DNA from: Bacteroidota bacterium
GTDB lineage: Bacteria > Bacteroidota > Ignavibacteria > Ignavibacteriales > Ignavibacteriaceae
DNA: 15,976 nt
Assembly (NCBI GenBank): GCA_024278655.1
Contig: JAJRSV010000470.1
Span: 1 to 15,976, forward strand
Direction: 5' to 3'
Shown here: piece after piece, positions 8,631 through 15,976 of the stretch
Layout of the letters: each line of letters opens with the position of its first letter
How positions within the stretch are numbered: the stretch's first letter is position 1
The notes under the pieces: model-generated
The model's database searches: none
What the model saw: only the letters and a program-made list of their open reading frames with translations
Told to the model about the DNA's origin: nothing
Position numbers and translations under genes: made by a program

Positions 8631-9446
8631 ATGGAAATGTTAAATCAAATACTTAATATCGATTCCAACTATATCATAATCGGTTTGTTCGTATTCTTTT
8701 TCACTCTTGAACAAATATCAGTTACACCGTTTAAGTTCGATAAACGGCTGAAACATTCCCTGCATAATCTTATGTTTCAGGTTGTGCTGGTAGCTGCTAA
8801 TTTCCTTTTTGCAATCTTTCTTGTTTTCGTAATGGACTGGTTGAGTGAAAACCGTATCGGACTTTTCTACTACGTTGATATACCTTACGTTGCTAAACTT
8901 TTCATTGGTGTTGCTCTATACGATTTCACTTCATATTGGGTTCACAGGTTAACACACAAAGTTCCTGTTCTTTGGCGGCTGCATCGTGTGCATCACAGCG
9001 ATAGCAGTATGGATTCTTCAACTTCTTTCAGGTTCCATCCTATTGAAACACTATTTGTGTTTGGTATTGGTGATATTATATCATCGGCGGTTTTTGGTAC
9101 GGGCTTATTGGCATTGACGCTATATTATTTTATTCTGAACCTGTTCCTTTTTCTTGAGCATTCGAACCTTAAATTTCCTGCTTGGCTCGATTCTACTTTA
9201 GGGTGGATTTTCGTTACACCAAATCAGCATAAAGTTCATCACGAACAAAACCAGTTCTATACCGATTCCAATTTTGCAGATATATTCATTTTTTGGGACA
9301 GGATATTTGGTACGTATAAATACCTGCCGGTAGAGAAAATTAATTATGGATTGAAAGAATTTGATGATGATAAAAAGCAAACATTTTGGTACCTGATAAA
9401 GAGTCCTTTTATAAATATAAAACGGGTTGGTTCAGATAATCTATAA
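8631..9446 (+). CDS. Fatty acid hydroxylase/sterol desaturase-family membrane enzyme
   Basis: A 271-aa integral membrane protein with hydrophobic segments near residues 12-30, 45-70, 83-102 and 145-176. The di-iron histidine clusters of the fatty acid hydroxylase superfamily are present: HRLTH (105-109), HRVHH (118-122), EHSN (176-179) and HKVHH (200-204), followed by YTDSNFAD (210-217) and a WDRIFGT segment. The expected chemistry is oxygen-dependent hydroxylation or desaturation of a lipid; the substrate cannot be read from the sequence, and many bacterial members act on non-sterol lipids. AAGGTG lies 5 bases upstream of the chosen ATG; a second ATG lies two codons downstream. It sits between sensor phosphatase genes with 99 and 77 bases of flanking sequence, so co-regulation is possible but not shown. 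Confidence 0.9.
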   Translation: MEMLNQILNIDSNYIIIGLFVFFFTLEQISVTPFKFDKRLKHSLHNLMFQVVLVAANFLFAIFLVFVMDWLSENRIGLFYYVDIPYVAKLFIGVALYDFTSYWVHRLTHKVPVLWRLHRVHHSDSSMDSSTSFRFHPIETLFVFGIGDIISSAVFGTGLLALTLYYFILNLFLFLEHSNLKFPAWLDSTLGWIFVTPNQHKVHHEQNQFYTDSNFADIFIFWDRIFGTYKYLPVEKINYGLKEFDDDKKQTFWYLIKSPFINIKRVGSDNL

Positions 9447-9523
9447 ATAAGTAAAATATCCGGTCTGCAATCATAATCTTATCTTCGGGTTTAAATCATT
9501 CAATATTATGATATGGAAATAAA

Positions 9524-10693
9524 ATGAAAGCAAAATCAATAAAGGGTAAATCGTCCGAAGAAATTAAAACTGCATTGCAGGAAAGCATGGCAGATGGTTT
9601 TAAGCCAACAATAGCCATTGTATTTATCTCCATCAAACAAGATAGAAAAGCTGTGTGTGAATTACTTAATAGTAAAGGAATCGATGTTATTGGAGCTACT
9701 TCTTGTGGTTTGTTCATCAATGGGTTTGAGGACGGCTATGAAGGTGAAGGATCTACCGTAATAATGCTTTTAGAAATGGAAAGGAATAACTATTCAATAT
9801 TGTTTGAAGATATCGGTGAGCGAAGCCTGGAAGATGCAACAAGTAATATGGTAAAAAATGCCTTCGGTAAATTTAAGAAGCCCGCTTTTGTTCTAATGAC
9901 AACACTACTAACTACTGACGGCAGATTGCTGAATGGTGAGGGTATGGTGAAGTTTATCGAGAAACTTGCTGGTCCGGACATTACTATGTTTGGCGGTATG
10001 GCAGGTGATGATTTATCCTTTTCCGGTACCTGGGTTTTTGCAAACGATAAATCGACAGATTATGGAATGACTGCGCTTGTATTGGATGAAGAAAAAATTG
10101 AACTGCATGGTCTTGCTTTCTCAGGATGGAAACCAATGGGTGTTTCCCGCACAATAACGAAGAGTGAAGACAACCTGATTTTTTCTATTGATAATCGTCC
10201 TGCCCTTGAAATGTATTTGCACTTACTTGGTCAGGAAATTACTTCCGCAGACGATCAAATTGATTTTTTCGACAAAATAGGTGTCCATTATCCCTTCCAG
10301 ATTGAAAGAGAAAACCGTGAACCAAAGATGTGTAATCCCATTGGGTATGATAAAGAAAAGGGTGCACTAATTTGTGAATCAAATGTTGTACAAGGTTCAA
10401 GATTCCGCTTTTCAACTCCCCCTGATTTTGACATAATTGATACTGTAATTAAGAAGGCAGACGAATTAAAAAATGAAACCGATAAAGATGCAGACGCTGT
10501 GCTGATTTTTTCCTGCGCTTCAAGACTCAGTGCTTTAGGTCCGCTTGCACAAAAAGAAAATGAAGGATTGGCAGAAGTTTGGAATGCCCCAATGGCTGGC
10601 TTTTATACTTACGGTGAATATGGAAGAGCGGTAAACGGTAAACACGAGTTTCACTCAACAACCTGCAGCTGGGTTGCATTAAAAGAAAAATAA
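9524..10693 (+). CDS. FIST-domain sensor protein 1
   Basis: A 389-aa soluble protein without signal peptide, made of an N-terminal FIST_N domain (~25-215) and a C-terminal FIST_C domain (~220-385). Landmarks include IGATSCGLF (64-72), the GGMAGDD segment near residue 160, a CNPIG motif, a VVQGSRFRFSTPPDFD stretch and the closing GFYTYGEYGRA...FHSTT. FIST domains are proposed small-ligand sensors, possibly for amino acids, and commonly stand beside kinases, cyclases or phosphatases. This copy is followed after 22 bases by a paralogue and then directly by a phosphatase gene, which fits a sensory role for that phosphatase (inference). The protein has no output domain of its own. Upstream there is only a weak GGAAAT-like ribosome binding site. 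Confidence 0.88.
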   Translation: MKAKSIKGKSSEEIKTALQESMADGFKPTIAIVFISIKQDRKAVCELLNSKGIDVIGATSCGLFINGFEDGYEGEGSTVIMLLEMERNNYSILFEDIGERSLEDATSNMVKNAFGKFKKPAFVLMTTLLTTDGRLLNGEGMVKFIEKLAGPDITMFGGMAGDDLSFSGTWVFANDKSTDYGMTALVLDEEKIELHGLAFSGWKPMGVSRTITKSEDNLIFSIDNRPALEMYLHLLGQEITSADDQIDFFDKIGVHYPFQIERENREPKMCNPIGYDKEKGALICESNVVQGSRFRFSTPPDFDIIDTVIKKADELKNETDKDADAVLIFSCASRLSALGPLAQKENEGLAEVWNAPMAGFYTYGEYGRAVNGKHEFHSTTCSWVALKEK

Positions 10694-10700
10694 ATTACCA

Positions 10701-10707
10701 AAGAAGG
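10701..10707 (+). promoter_or_regulatory. Ribosome binding site of FIST gene 2
   Basis: AAGAAGG lies 8 bases before the ATG at 10716, inside the 22-base gap that follows the FIST 1 stop. It is the clearest Shine-Dalgarno match in the operon and supports the start at 10716 and translation from a shared transcript. Confidence 0.6.
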
Positions 10708-10715
10708 TTTTAACA

Positions 10716-11858
10716 ATGAAAGCAAAATCGATTAAGGGTAAATCAGCCGAAGAAATTATAATTGCATTGCAGGAAAGCATGGCAGATGGTTTTAAACCAA
10801 CACTGGCTATTGTTTTTTTATCCATCAAACAGGATAGGAATGCTGTTTGTGAAATTTTGGATGAAGAAAACATTGCTGTATTTGGTGCTACAACTAACGG
10901 TGAATTTATTGACGAAGAACTGGAGAAAGGTTCCATAACGATACTGTTGCTCGATATTAATCAGGAGTATTTTCAAATCTTCTTTGAGGAATATCCCGAT
11001 AAAAATTATCGTGAAGTAACAAAGTCAATTGCACAAAAAGCATCAGAAAAATTTACGCAGCCGGCATTCCTGATTGCAGGCAGCAGTATGGAAACCGATG
11101 CGGAACAACTGCTGCTTGGTTTTGAAGATATATGCGGCAAACAAGTAAACGTGTTTGGAGGAATGGCAGGCGACGATTATGCTTTTACTGAACAGTTCGT
11201 TTTTGCCAATGGGAAATCGAGCAATGTGGGTGTTATTGTTCTTACTCTCGACGAAGATAAAGTTATTATTAAAGGTAAAGCTACCTGCGGATGGAAAGCC
11301 GTGGGTACCGAAAAAACCGTAACTAAAAGTGAAGGTAACCATGTATATACTGTAGATAATATTCCGGTGCTCGAGCTTACGGTTAAATACGGCGGTATGA
11401 AAAATCTTTCAAAGGAGAGCAGGGAAGTAGCACTCGAAATAGCAACAACATTACCAATTCAATTGCAGCGGGAAGAAGGCGACCCGATAATGAGACCCGG
11501 TCTCGTAGTTGACTGGGACGACGGTTCCTTTTACTGCAGCGGTTCGGTTCCGCAGGGTTCTAAAGTAAGATTTTCTCTTCCTCCCGATTTTGATGTTATG
11601 GAAGAGGTAATTAAAGGCGCTGCAGAAATGAAAGAAAATGAAATGCCTGAAGCGGATGCATTAATTGTATTTAGCTGCGCAGGAAGAATTCTTGCATTCG
11701 GTCCGATGATGAATATGGAAATTGAAGGAGTAAATAAAATATGGAATGTTCCTATGGTGGGAATGTTCTCGAATGCGGAACTTGCAAGGGCAACCAACGG
11801 CAACCTCGAAATGCACAATCTTACAACCTACTGTGTAGTGCTGAAGGAAAAGCATTAA
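10716..11858 (+). CDS. FIST-domain sensor protein 2
   Basis: A 380-aa tandem paralogue of the preceding gene with the same FIST_N/FIST_C layout (IFGATTNGEF-like strand, GGMAGDD, VPQGSKVRFSLPPDFD, FSCAGR). The first ~48 residues are nearly identical to FIST 1, also at the base level, while the rest has diverged strongly, which suggests duplication with later exchange at the 5' end. The closing motif is altered: FIST 1 has GFYTYGEYGRA, whereas this copy has GMFSNAELARA, so ligand preference may differ. The TAA stop is immediately followed by the ATG of the SpoIIE gene with no gap, indicating translational coupling. The likely job is ligand-dependent control of that phosphatase (inference from gene order). 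Confidence 0.88.
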   Translation: MKAKSIKGKSAEEIIIALQESMADGFKPTLAIVFLSIKQDRNAVCEILDEENIAVFGATTNGEFIDEELEKGSITILLLDINQEYFQIFFEEYPDKNYREVTKSIAQKASEKFTQPAFLIAGSSMETDAEQLLLGFEDICGKQVNVFGGMAGDDYAFTEQFVFANGKSSNVGVIVLTLDEDKVIIKGKATCGWKAVGTEKTVTKSEGNHVYTVDNIPVLELTVKYGGMKNLSKESREVALEIATTLPIQLQREEGDPIMRPGLVVDWDDGSFYCSGSVPQGSKVRFSLPPDFDVMEEVIKGAAEMKENEMPEADALIVFSCAGRILAFGPMMNMEIEGVNKIWNVPMVGMFSNAELARATNGNLEMHNLTTYCVVLKEKH

Positions 11859-12848
11859 ATGAACAACGATCTGAAAACCATATTAAGTATTATTGAAAAC
11901 TCCGAAGCGCTGAATGAACAGGACAAAAGCTCTATCGTTAAAGCAGTAAAAGGTGTTGATAAAGAACTGACTGTTTTAGAATTTAAGCTGGACAGAACTG
12001 AAAAAGTAAAACGAACCACAAGCATACTTTTAGAAGAAACCATTGAGGAATTAGAGAAGAAAAGAGAAGCCGTAGAAGTTCAGTCAAAGTTAATCGAAGA
12101 AGAAAATAAAAGAAAATCGGAAGAGCTTGAAGAAGCCCGCCAGCTTCAGCTTGCAATGCTTCCTAAACAGCTTCCTCAATTACCAAATTTGGATATTGCG
12201 GTTTATATGCAAACGGCAACAGAAGTCGGTGGAGATTACTATGACTTTCACGTTGGAACGGACGGAACTCTTACAGCGGTTTGCGGAGATGCTACCGGAC
12301 ATGGTTTGAAAGCCGGAACGGTAGTTACAATTACAAAAAGTCTTTTTAACAATTTAGCTTCGGATGAAAATATTTTGAATAGTTTCTCAAAAATTTCCCG
12401 TGTAATAAAGGATATGAAATTCCGGCAGTTAGCGATGTGTTTAATGCTCCTGAAAATTCGGGGTAATCGTTTGTGGTTATCATCTGCTGCAATGCCGCCC
12501 GCACTAATCTACCGCAAAAGTAATAAAGCAGTCGAAGAAATATTTATCAAAGGAATGCCGTTAGGTTCTATGAATAACTTCCCGTACACGATTAAAGAAA
12601 GTTATTTGGAACAGGGAGATACAATTCTTCTCTTAAGCGACGGTTTGCCCGAACTGACAAACGAAAGAAACGAAATGTACGGTTACGACAGAACAAAAAC
12701 AGAATTTCACTCGGTTGGAGAAAAGGAACCGGAAGAGATAGTTAATCATTTAAAGAACTCTGCATCACTATGGTCTAACGGTAAAGCACCCGACGATGAT
12801 GTTACATTCGTTGTTATCAAAGTAAAACAGAGTAATAGTAAAATTTAA
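11859..12848 (+). CDS. Soluble coiled-coil SpoIIE/PP2C phosphatase (C)
   Basis: A 329-aa cytoplasmic protein. Residues ~1-30 are a short helical segment, ~30-95 a charged coiled coil (for example EELEKKREAVEVQSKLIEEEN), and ~100-323 a SpoIIE-type metal-dependent serine/threonine phosphatase. Metal-binding and core motifs are intact: EVGGDYYD (122-129), GDATGHG (143-149), SDGLPE and DDD (312-314). No sensory domain is fused, so input must come from partners; the coupled FIST proteins are the obvious candidates, docking through the coiled coil (inference). From the EEARQLQL segment onward it closely resembles phosphatase A, including runs of identical bases around the DYYD motif, so the output domain has been shared between a membrane and a soluble sensor. 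It carries a short extra tail (QSNSKI). It starts directly on the FIST 2 stop codon. Confidence 0.93.
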   Translation: MNNDLKTILSIIENSEALNEQDKSSIVKAVKGVDKELTVLEFKLDRTEKVKRTTSILLEETIEELEKKREAVEVQSKLIEEENKRKSEELEEARQLQLAMLPKQLPQLPNLDIAVYMQTATEVGGDYYDFHVGTDGTLTAVCGDATGHGLKAGTVVTITKSLFNNLASDENILNSFSKISRVIKDMKFRQLAMCLMLLKIRGNRLWLSSAAMPPALIYRKSNKAVEEIFIKGMPLGSMNNFPYTIKESYLEQGDTILLLSDGLPELTNERNEMYGYDRTKTEFHSVGEKEPEEIVNHLKNSASLWSNGKAPDDDVTFVVIKVKQSNSKI

Positions 12849-12953
12849 AAACTCAATTACATTTTAAGTTCGCGGTGTGGTTGAAGACGAAGCCGGAATG
12901 CCGACATAACGATTGTTGTAATAAAAGTAAAATAATTATAATAGATAAAAATT

Positions 12954-15900
12954 ATGAATACAGAAAAAGAAATATTGCTTAATGAAACATACAACAAGTA
13001 TATCCAAACCAGTCTGGAAGACCTCCCCCTGGATGAAATAGATGAGTTTATCGATGAAGAAATTATGGCGTATGGTACTGCCATTGACGAAAAATTGATT
13101 TCGATTTCGGGTTATCGTGAACTTATAAACAATCAAAGGGAACAGGTTAAAAATTTCGATGATTTTAGCTATGATATTACGCCGGTGATTAGAAAAATAC
13201 TAACCGATGAAAGTGCTGCCCTTTTTATTGATGAAATTACTTTGACGATGCTTGTGAATAATGAAACAAATAAATTGTTTCTCAGACTGACTACGGTTTT
13301 AGATTATAGAGAAGAAAAATGGGTGGTGATTCACTTCCATGGATCATTGGCTGAACATATAGCAGGTGAAAATGATCCGTGGCACGTCGAAGAATGGAAA
13401 AAGAAAAATGAAGAGTTGGAAAAATTAGTTTCGGAAAAAACCATTGACCTTGTTAAAAAAAACCGTGAACTTGAAATTGAAGCTGCCCTCGAAAGGGTTA
13501 GAGCCAGGGCAATGAGTATGAGGCAATCTGATGAGTTACAAGAACTGGTATCTGTGGTTTTCCATGAATTAACAGCATTGGATATTCAGCTAACTCGTTG
13601 CATAATTTGGATTTTTAACCCTGACGATTTTTCCTCAAGAATATGGATGGCAAATCCTGAGGACGAATTAAAACCCCGTAGTTTTTATATTCCGTTTCAT
13701 AAGCATAAAACGTATGAAGCATTAATTAAGGCATGGGAAGAGAACCTTGGTATTTGGGAATATGATTTAAAGGGTGAAACTAAAACATCCTGGGATAAAA
13801 TACTTTTTACTGAAACCGAATTGAAAAATTTACCGGATGTCGTTCAACAGGCAATGAAAGAGCCGGACAGGGTTGTTATTACTGCTACATATAATAATTT
13901 TGGTACATTACAGACAGCCGGGCTTGAATCGCTCTCCGAAGAGCAGTGTAATATACTCCAACGTTTTGGTAATGTATTCGATTTAAGTTACACCCGTTTT
14001 AATGATTTGAAGCAAGCCGAAGAACAGGCAAGAGAAGCACAAATTGAATTGGGGTTGGAAAGAGTTCGTGCAAGAGCTATGGCTATGCAGAAATCCGAAG
14101 AATTATCCGAACTGGTTGATACTGTCTTTAAAGAACTGACAAAACTTGATTTTGCGCTATCCTGGTGCATCATTAACATAATAGATGAAAGTTCACTATC
14201 GAATATGGTTTGGGCAACAAACCCGAATATTTATGAAGCCCCGGATTCTTATCACATGAAATTTGAAGATTATCCTTTCCACGATGCAATGATGAAGGGC
14301 TATAAAGAACGCGCAACTAAATTTATATATGTTATGGAAGGGACAGAAAAAAAGGTTTATGACGAATATTTATTTAATGAAACGGAATTCAGGAAAGTTC
14401 CTGAAGAAGCACAAGTAGCTTCAATAGCAATGAAAAAATATATTTGTTCTTTTACTTTCAGCAATTTCGGAGGATTACAAACCGTTGGTGAAGAGCTACT
14501 ATCAGATGAGAACCTCGACATTCTTAGCCGATTCGGAAAAGTATTCGATTTAACATACACCCGCTTCAATGATCTGAAACAAGCAGAAGCACAAGCCCGC
14601 GAAGCACAAATTGAAGTAGCACTTGAAAGAGTAAGAAGCAGAAGTATGGCTATGCATAGCAGTGATGAACTGGTGGAAGCGTCAGATGTTATGTTTGATG
14701 AAATGAAAAAACTGAAAATAGATACCATTCGTATTGGCATTGGCATTATTGATAGTATTAAAAATTCTGTAGAGGTCTGGTCAAGATCTGAAATAAAGGG
14801 GCGGGTGGAAAATGAAATTCTTGGAGTTGTTCCTCCGGGTGTCCATCCTATTTTTGATAAACTGGTAAAAGCGTGGAAGGAAAATAAACCTTACTTTTCC
14901 AGTGAACGTGTGGGCGATGAAGTTAGAGAATATTATGAAAAATTATCTGCTTGTCTTTCGTATCCTCAACCAGTTAAATTTAATAAACGCGAAACTATGA
15001 CTGCATTCTTTTTTGCGGAAGGTTCGCTTAATGTAATATCGCTTAAACCTTTAAAAGAAGAAGAATGCAATATTATGGTTCGCTTTGCCCGCGTTTTTGG
15101 GCAGATGTACCGGCGTTTTCTCGATCTGAAGCAAGCTGAGGAACAAGCCCGTGAGGCACGGATCGAAGCCGCTCTCGAACGGGTGCGCAGCAGAACGATG
15201 GCGATGCAGAGAAGTGAAGAACTGTCAGAAGCCGCTTCATTATTATTTAACCAAATAGCAAACTTGGGTACTAAAGCCTGGTCAAGCGGTTTTCAAATCT
15301 GGAATGCTGATGAAATCTCAACGACTGCCTGGATGAGTGCACCGGATGGAGGATTTCTGACTCCATTGAGGTTGCCACATACAGAAGACCCTTATTTCAA
15401 AAGAATATATGATGCCAGACACAGACCCGAAGGTTTTTTCGTTATGGAATCCGGTGGTAATGAACTGAAAGAAACATACAGATATATGTTTAGCATTCCC
15501 GAATGGAAAAAAACCTTTGGTGATATCGAGGAATCCGGATTTCCAATACCAACTTTTCAAATGACGCATTGCGTCTTTTTTCCACATGGGTATTTAATGT
15601 TCATTACGTACGAGCCCTGTCCGGAAATGTGGGACGTTTTTAAACGCTTCGGTAAAGTTTTTGAACAGACCTATACCCGTTTCCTCGATCTGAAGCAGGC
15701 AGAAGCACAGGCAAGAGAAGCACAGATTGAAGCGGCATTGGAAAGAGTTCGGAGCCGGTCGCTTGCCATGCACCAAACTTCCGAATTGCAAGAGGTGATT
15801 CACACTGTCCATAACGAGCTGCTCAATCTGAATCTTTCGATTGATGGAGGCTCCTTTGTAGTCATCAATGATGATATTAGAACTGAGTTACGCTGCTGGG

Positions 15901-15976
15901 GTTCAGGTGGTACTGCTAATACATCAGAGGAAGTGCTGGTACCACATTTTGATATGCCTTTTTGTACAAACTTAAT
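12954..15976 (+). CDS. SnoaL-like N-terminus plus tandem GAF-like array, incomplete
   Basis: An open frame of 1007 codons runs from the ATG at 12954 off the window end. Residues ~10-130 look like a SnoaL/NTF2-like domain (MAYGTAIDEKLISISGYREL, then paired strands ending WVVIHFHGS), a type seen at the N-terminus of signalling proteins. A coiled coil follows (~135-175). After that come repeated units of 184-189 residues, each opening with a helix of the form LERVRxRxMAM and closing with RFGxVFDLxYTRFxDLKQAExQAREA. The unit body resembles a GAF-like alpha/beta sensory fold. Four units are complete and a fifth begins. There is no signal peptide or membrane helix, so it should be a soluble multi-input sensor. 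The output domain (histidine kinase, cyclase, LytTR or another SpoIIE) is outside the window. The gap to phosphatase C is 105 bases, so co-transcription is plausible. Confidence 0.8.
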   Translation, partial: MNTEKEILLNETYNKYIQTSLEDLPLDEIDEFIDEEIMAYGTAIDEKLISISGYRELINNQREQVKNFDDFSYDITPVIRKILTDESAALFIDEITLTMLVNNETNKLFLRLTTVLDYREEKWVVIHFHGSLAEHIAGENDPWHVEEWKKKNEELEKLVSEKTIDLVKKNRELEIEAALERVRARAMSMRQSDELQELVSVVFHELTALDIQLTRCIIWIFNPDDFSSRIWMANPEDELKPRSFYIPFHKHKTYEALIKAWEENLGIWEYDLKGETKTSWDKILFTETELKNLPDVVQQAMKEPDRVVITATYNNFGTLQTAGLESLSEEQCNILQRFGNVFDLSYTRFNDLKQAEEQAREAQIELGLERVRARAMAMQKSEELSELVDTVFKELTKLDFALSWCIINIIDESSLSNMVWATNPNIYEAPDSYHMKFEDYPFHDAMMKGYKERATKFIYVMEGTEKKVYDEYLFNETEFRKVPEEAQVASIAMKKYICSFTFSNFGGLQTVGEELLSDENLDILSRFGKVFDLTYTRFNDLKQAEAQAREAQIEVALERVRSRSMAMHSSDELVEASDVMFDEMKKLKIDTIRIGIGIIDSIKNSVEVWSRSEIKGRVENEILGVVPPGVHPIFDKLVKAWKENKPYFSSERVGDEVREYYEKLSACLSYPQPVKFNKRETMTAFFFAEGSLNVISLKPLKEEECNIMVRFARVFGQMYRRFLDLKQAEEQAREARIEAALERVRSRTMAMQRSEELSEAASLLFNQIANLGTKAWSSGFQIWNADEISTTAWMSAPDGGFLTPLRLPHTEDPYFKRIYDARHRPEGFFVMESGGNELKETYRYMFSIPEWKKTFGDIEESGFPIPTFQMTHCVFFPHGYLMFITYEPCPEMWDVFKRFGKVFEQTYTRFLDLKQAEAQAREAQIEAALERVRSRSLAMHQTSELQEVIHTVHNELLNLNLSIDGGSFVVINDDIRTELRCWGSGGTANTSEEVLVPHFDMPFCTNL
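13482..15976 (+). repeat. Internal tandem repeat encoding GAF-like units
   Basis: Five copies of the LERVRxRxMAM helix occur. The codon for the first residue of the 'MAM' position is at 13512, 14079, 14646, 15198 and 15762, giving periods of 567, 567, 552 and 564 bases. The linker segments (DLKQAExQAREAxIExxLERVR) are well conserved, while the domain bodies between them are much more divergent. The DNA of the linkers has drifted through synonymous changes, so the duplications are not very recent. The fifth unit is cut by the window end. Confidence 0.85.

Noticed and set aside
12849..12953. Gap between phosphatase C and the GAF-array gene examined for a terminator
   Set aside because: I see no stable stem followed by Ts, only AT-rich sequence, so neither a terminator nor a separate promoter can be supported.
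13988..14746. Minus-strand frames of 63 and 129 codons rich in serine, cysteine and alanine
   Set aside because: They mirror the conserved linker repeats of the + strand GAF-array gene, which explains why the two minus-strand frames resemble each other; no start signals or domains support them.
13482..15976. CRISPR-like interpretation of the regularly spaced repeats
   Set aside because: The period is ~550-570 bases, the repeats are coding and in one open frame, and conservation is at protein level; this is a domain array, not a CRISPR.

Overview
The window is about 16 kb of AT-rich bacterial DNA with every supported gene on the + strand. Propeller/Y_Y_Y membrane sensors, SpoIIE-type phosphatases, an 'MYDYG' beta module and long GAF-like arrays joined by 'LERVRxRxMAM' helices all suggest the Bacteroidota/Ignavibacteriota (FCB) group, most likely an ignavibacterium-like organism. 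This placement is inferred from protein style, not from a marker gene.

Layout. (1) 29-472: a small protein of unknown function with a DUF2007-like middle. (2) 523-804: the severed C-terminal end of a SpoIIE/PP2C phosphatase. (3) 876-4628: a complete 1250-aa sensor phosphatase A (signal peptide, propeller with an inserted beta module, Y_Y_Y, one membrane helix, coiled coil, SpoIIE). (4) 4629-4835: an intergenic cluster of palindromes. (5) 4836-8531: a second sensor phosphatase B of the same plan, split by one in-frame TAA at 6441-6443; the frame is otherwise open throughout. (6) 8631-9446: a membrane fatty acid hydroxylase/sterol desaturase-family enzyme. (7) 9524-12848: a compact run of two tandem FIST-domain proteins and a soluble coiled-coil SpoIIE phosphatase C. 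(8) 12954 to the window end: a very long open frame with a SnoaL-like N-terminus and a tandem array of about 185-189-residue GAF-like units; its output domain lies beyond the window.

The theme is signal transduction ending in PP2C-type serine/threonine dephosphorylation. A and B would read extracytoplasmic ligands and pass the signal across the membrane through Y_Y_Y and a coiled coil to a cytoplasmic SpoIIE domain. C has the same output domain but no membrane part, and it is coupled by gene order to two FIST proteins, a family proposed to bind small ligands. No anti-sigma kinase, STAS antagonist or sigma factor is visible here, so the targets must be encoded elsewhere. SpoIIE domains A, C and the remnant are close relatives (roughly 80-85% identical by eye), whereas B is divergent. 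The locus therefore looks like an active paralogue nursery, with one fragment, one gene carrying a nonsense codon, a tandem FIST duplication and internally duplicated sensor units. The strongest candidate for an undescribed system is FIST-FIST-SpoIIE followed by the SnoaL/GAF-array sensor.
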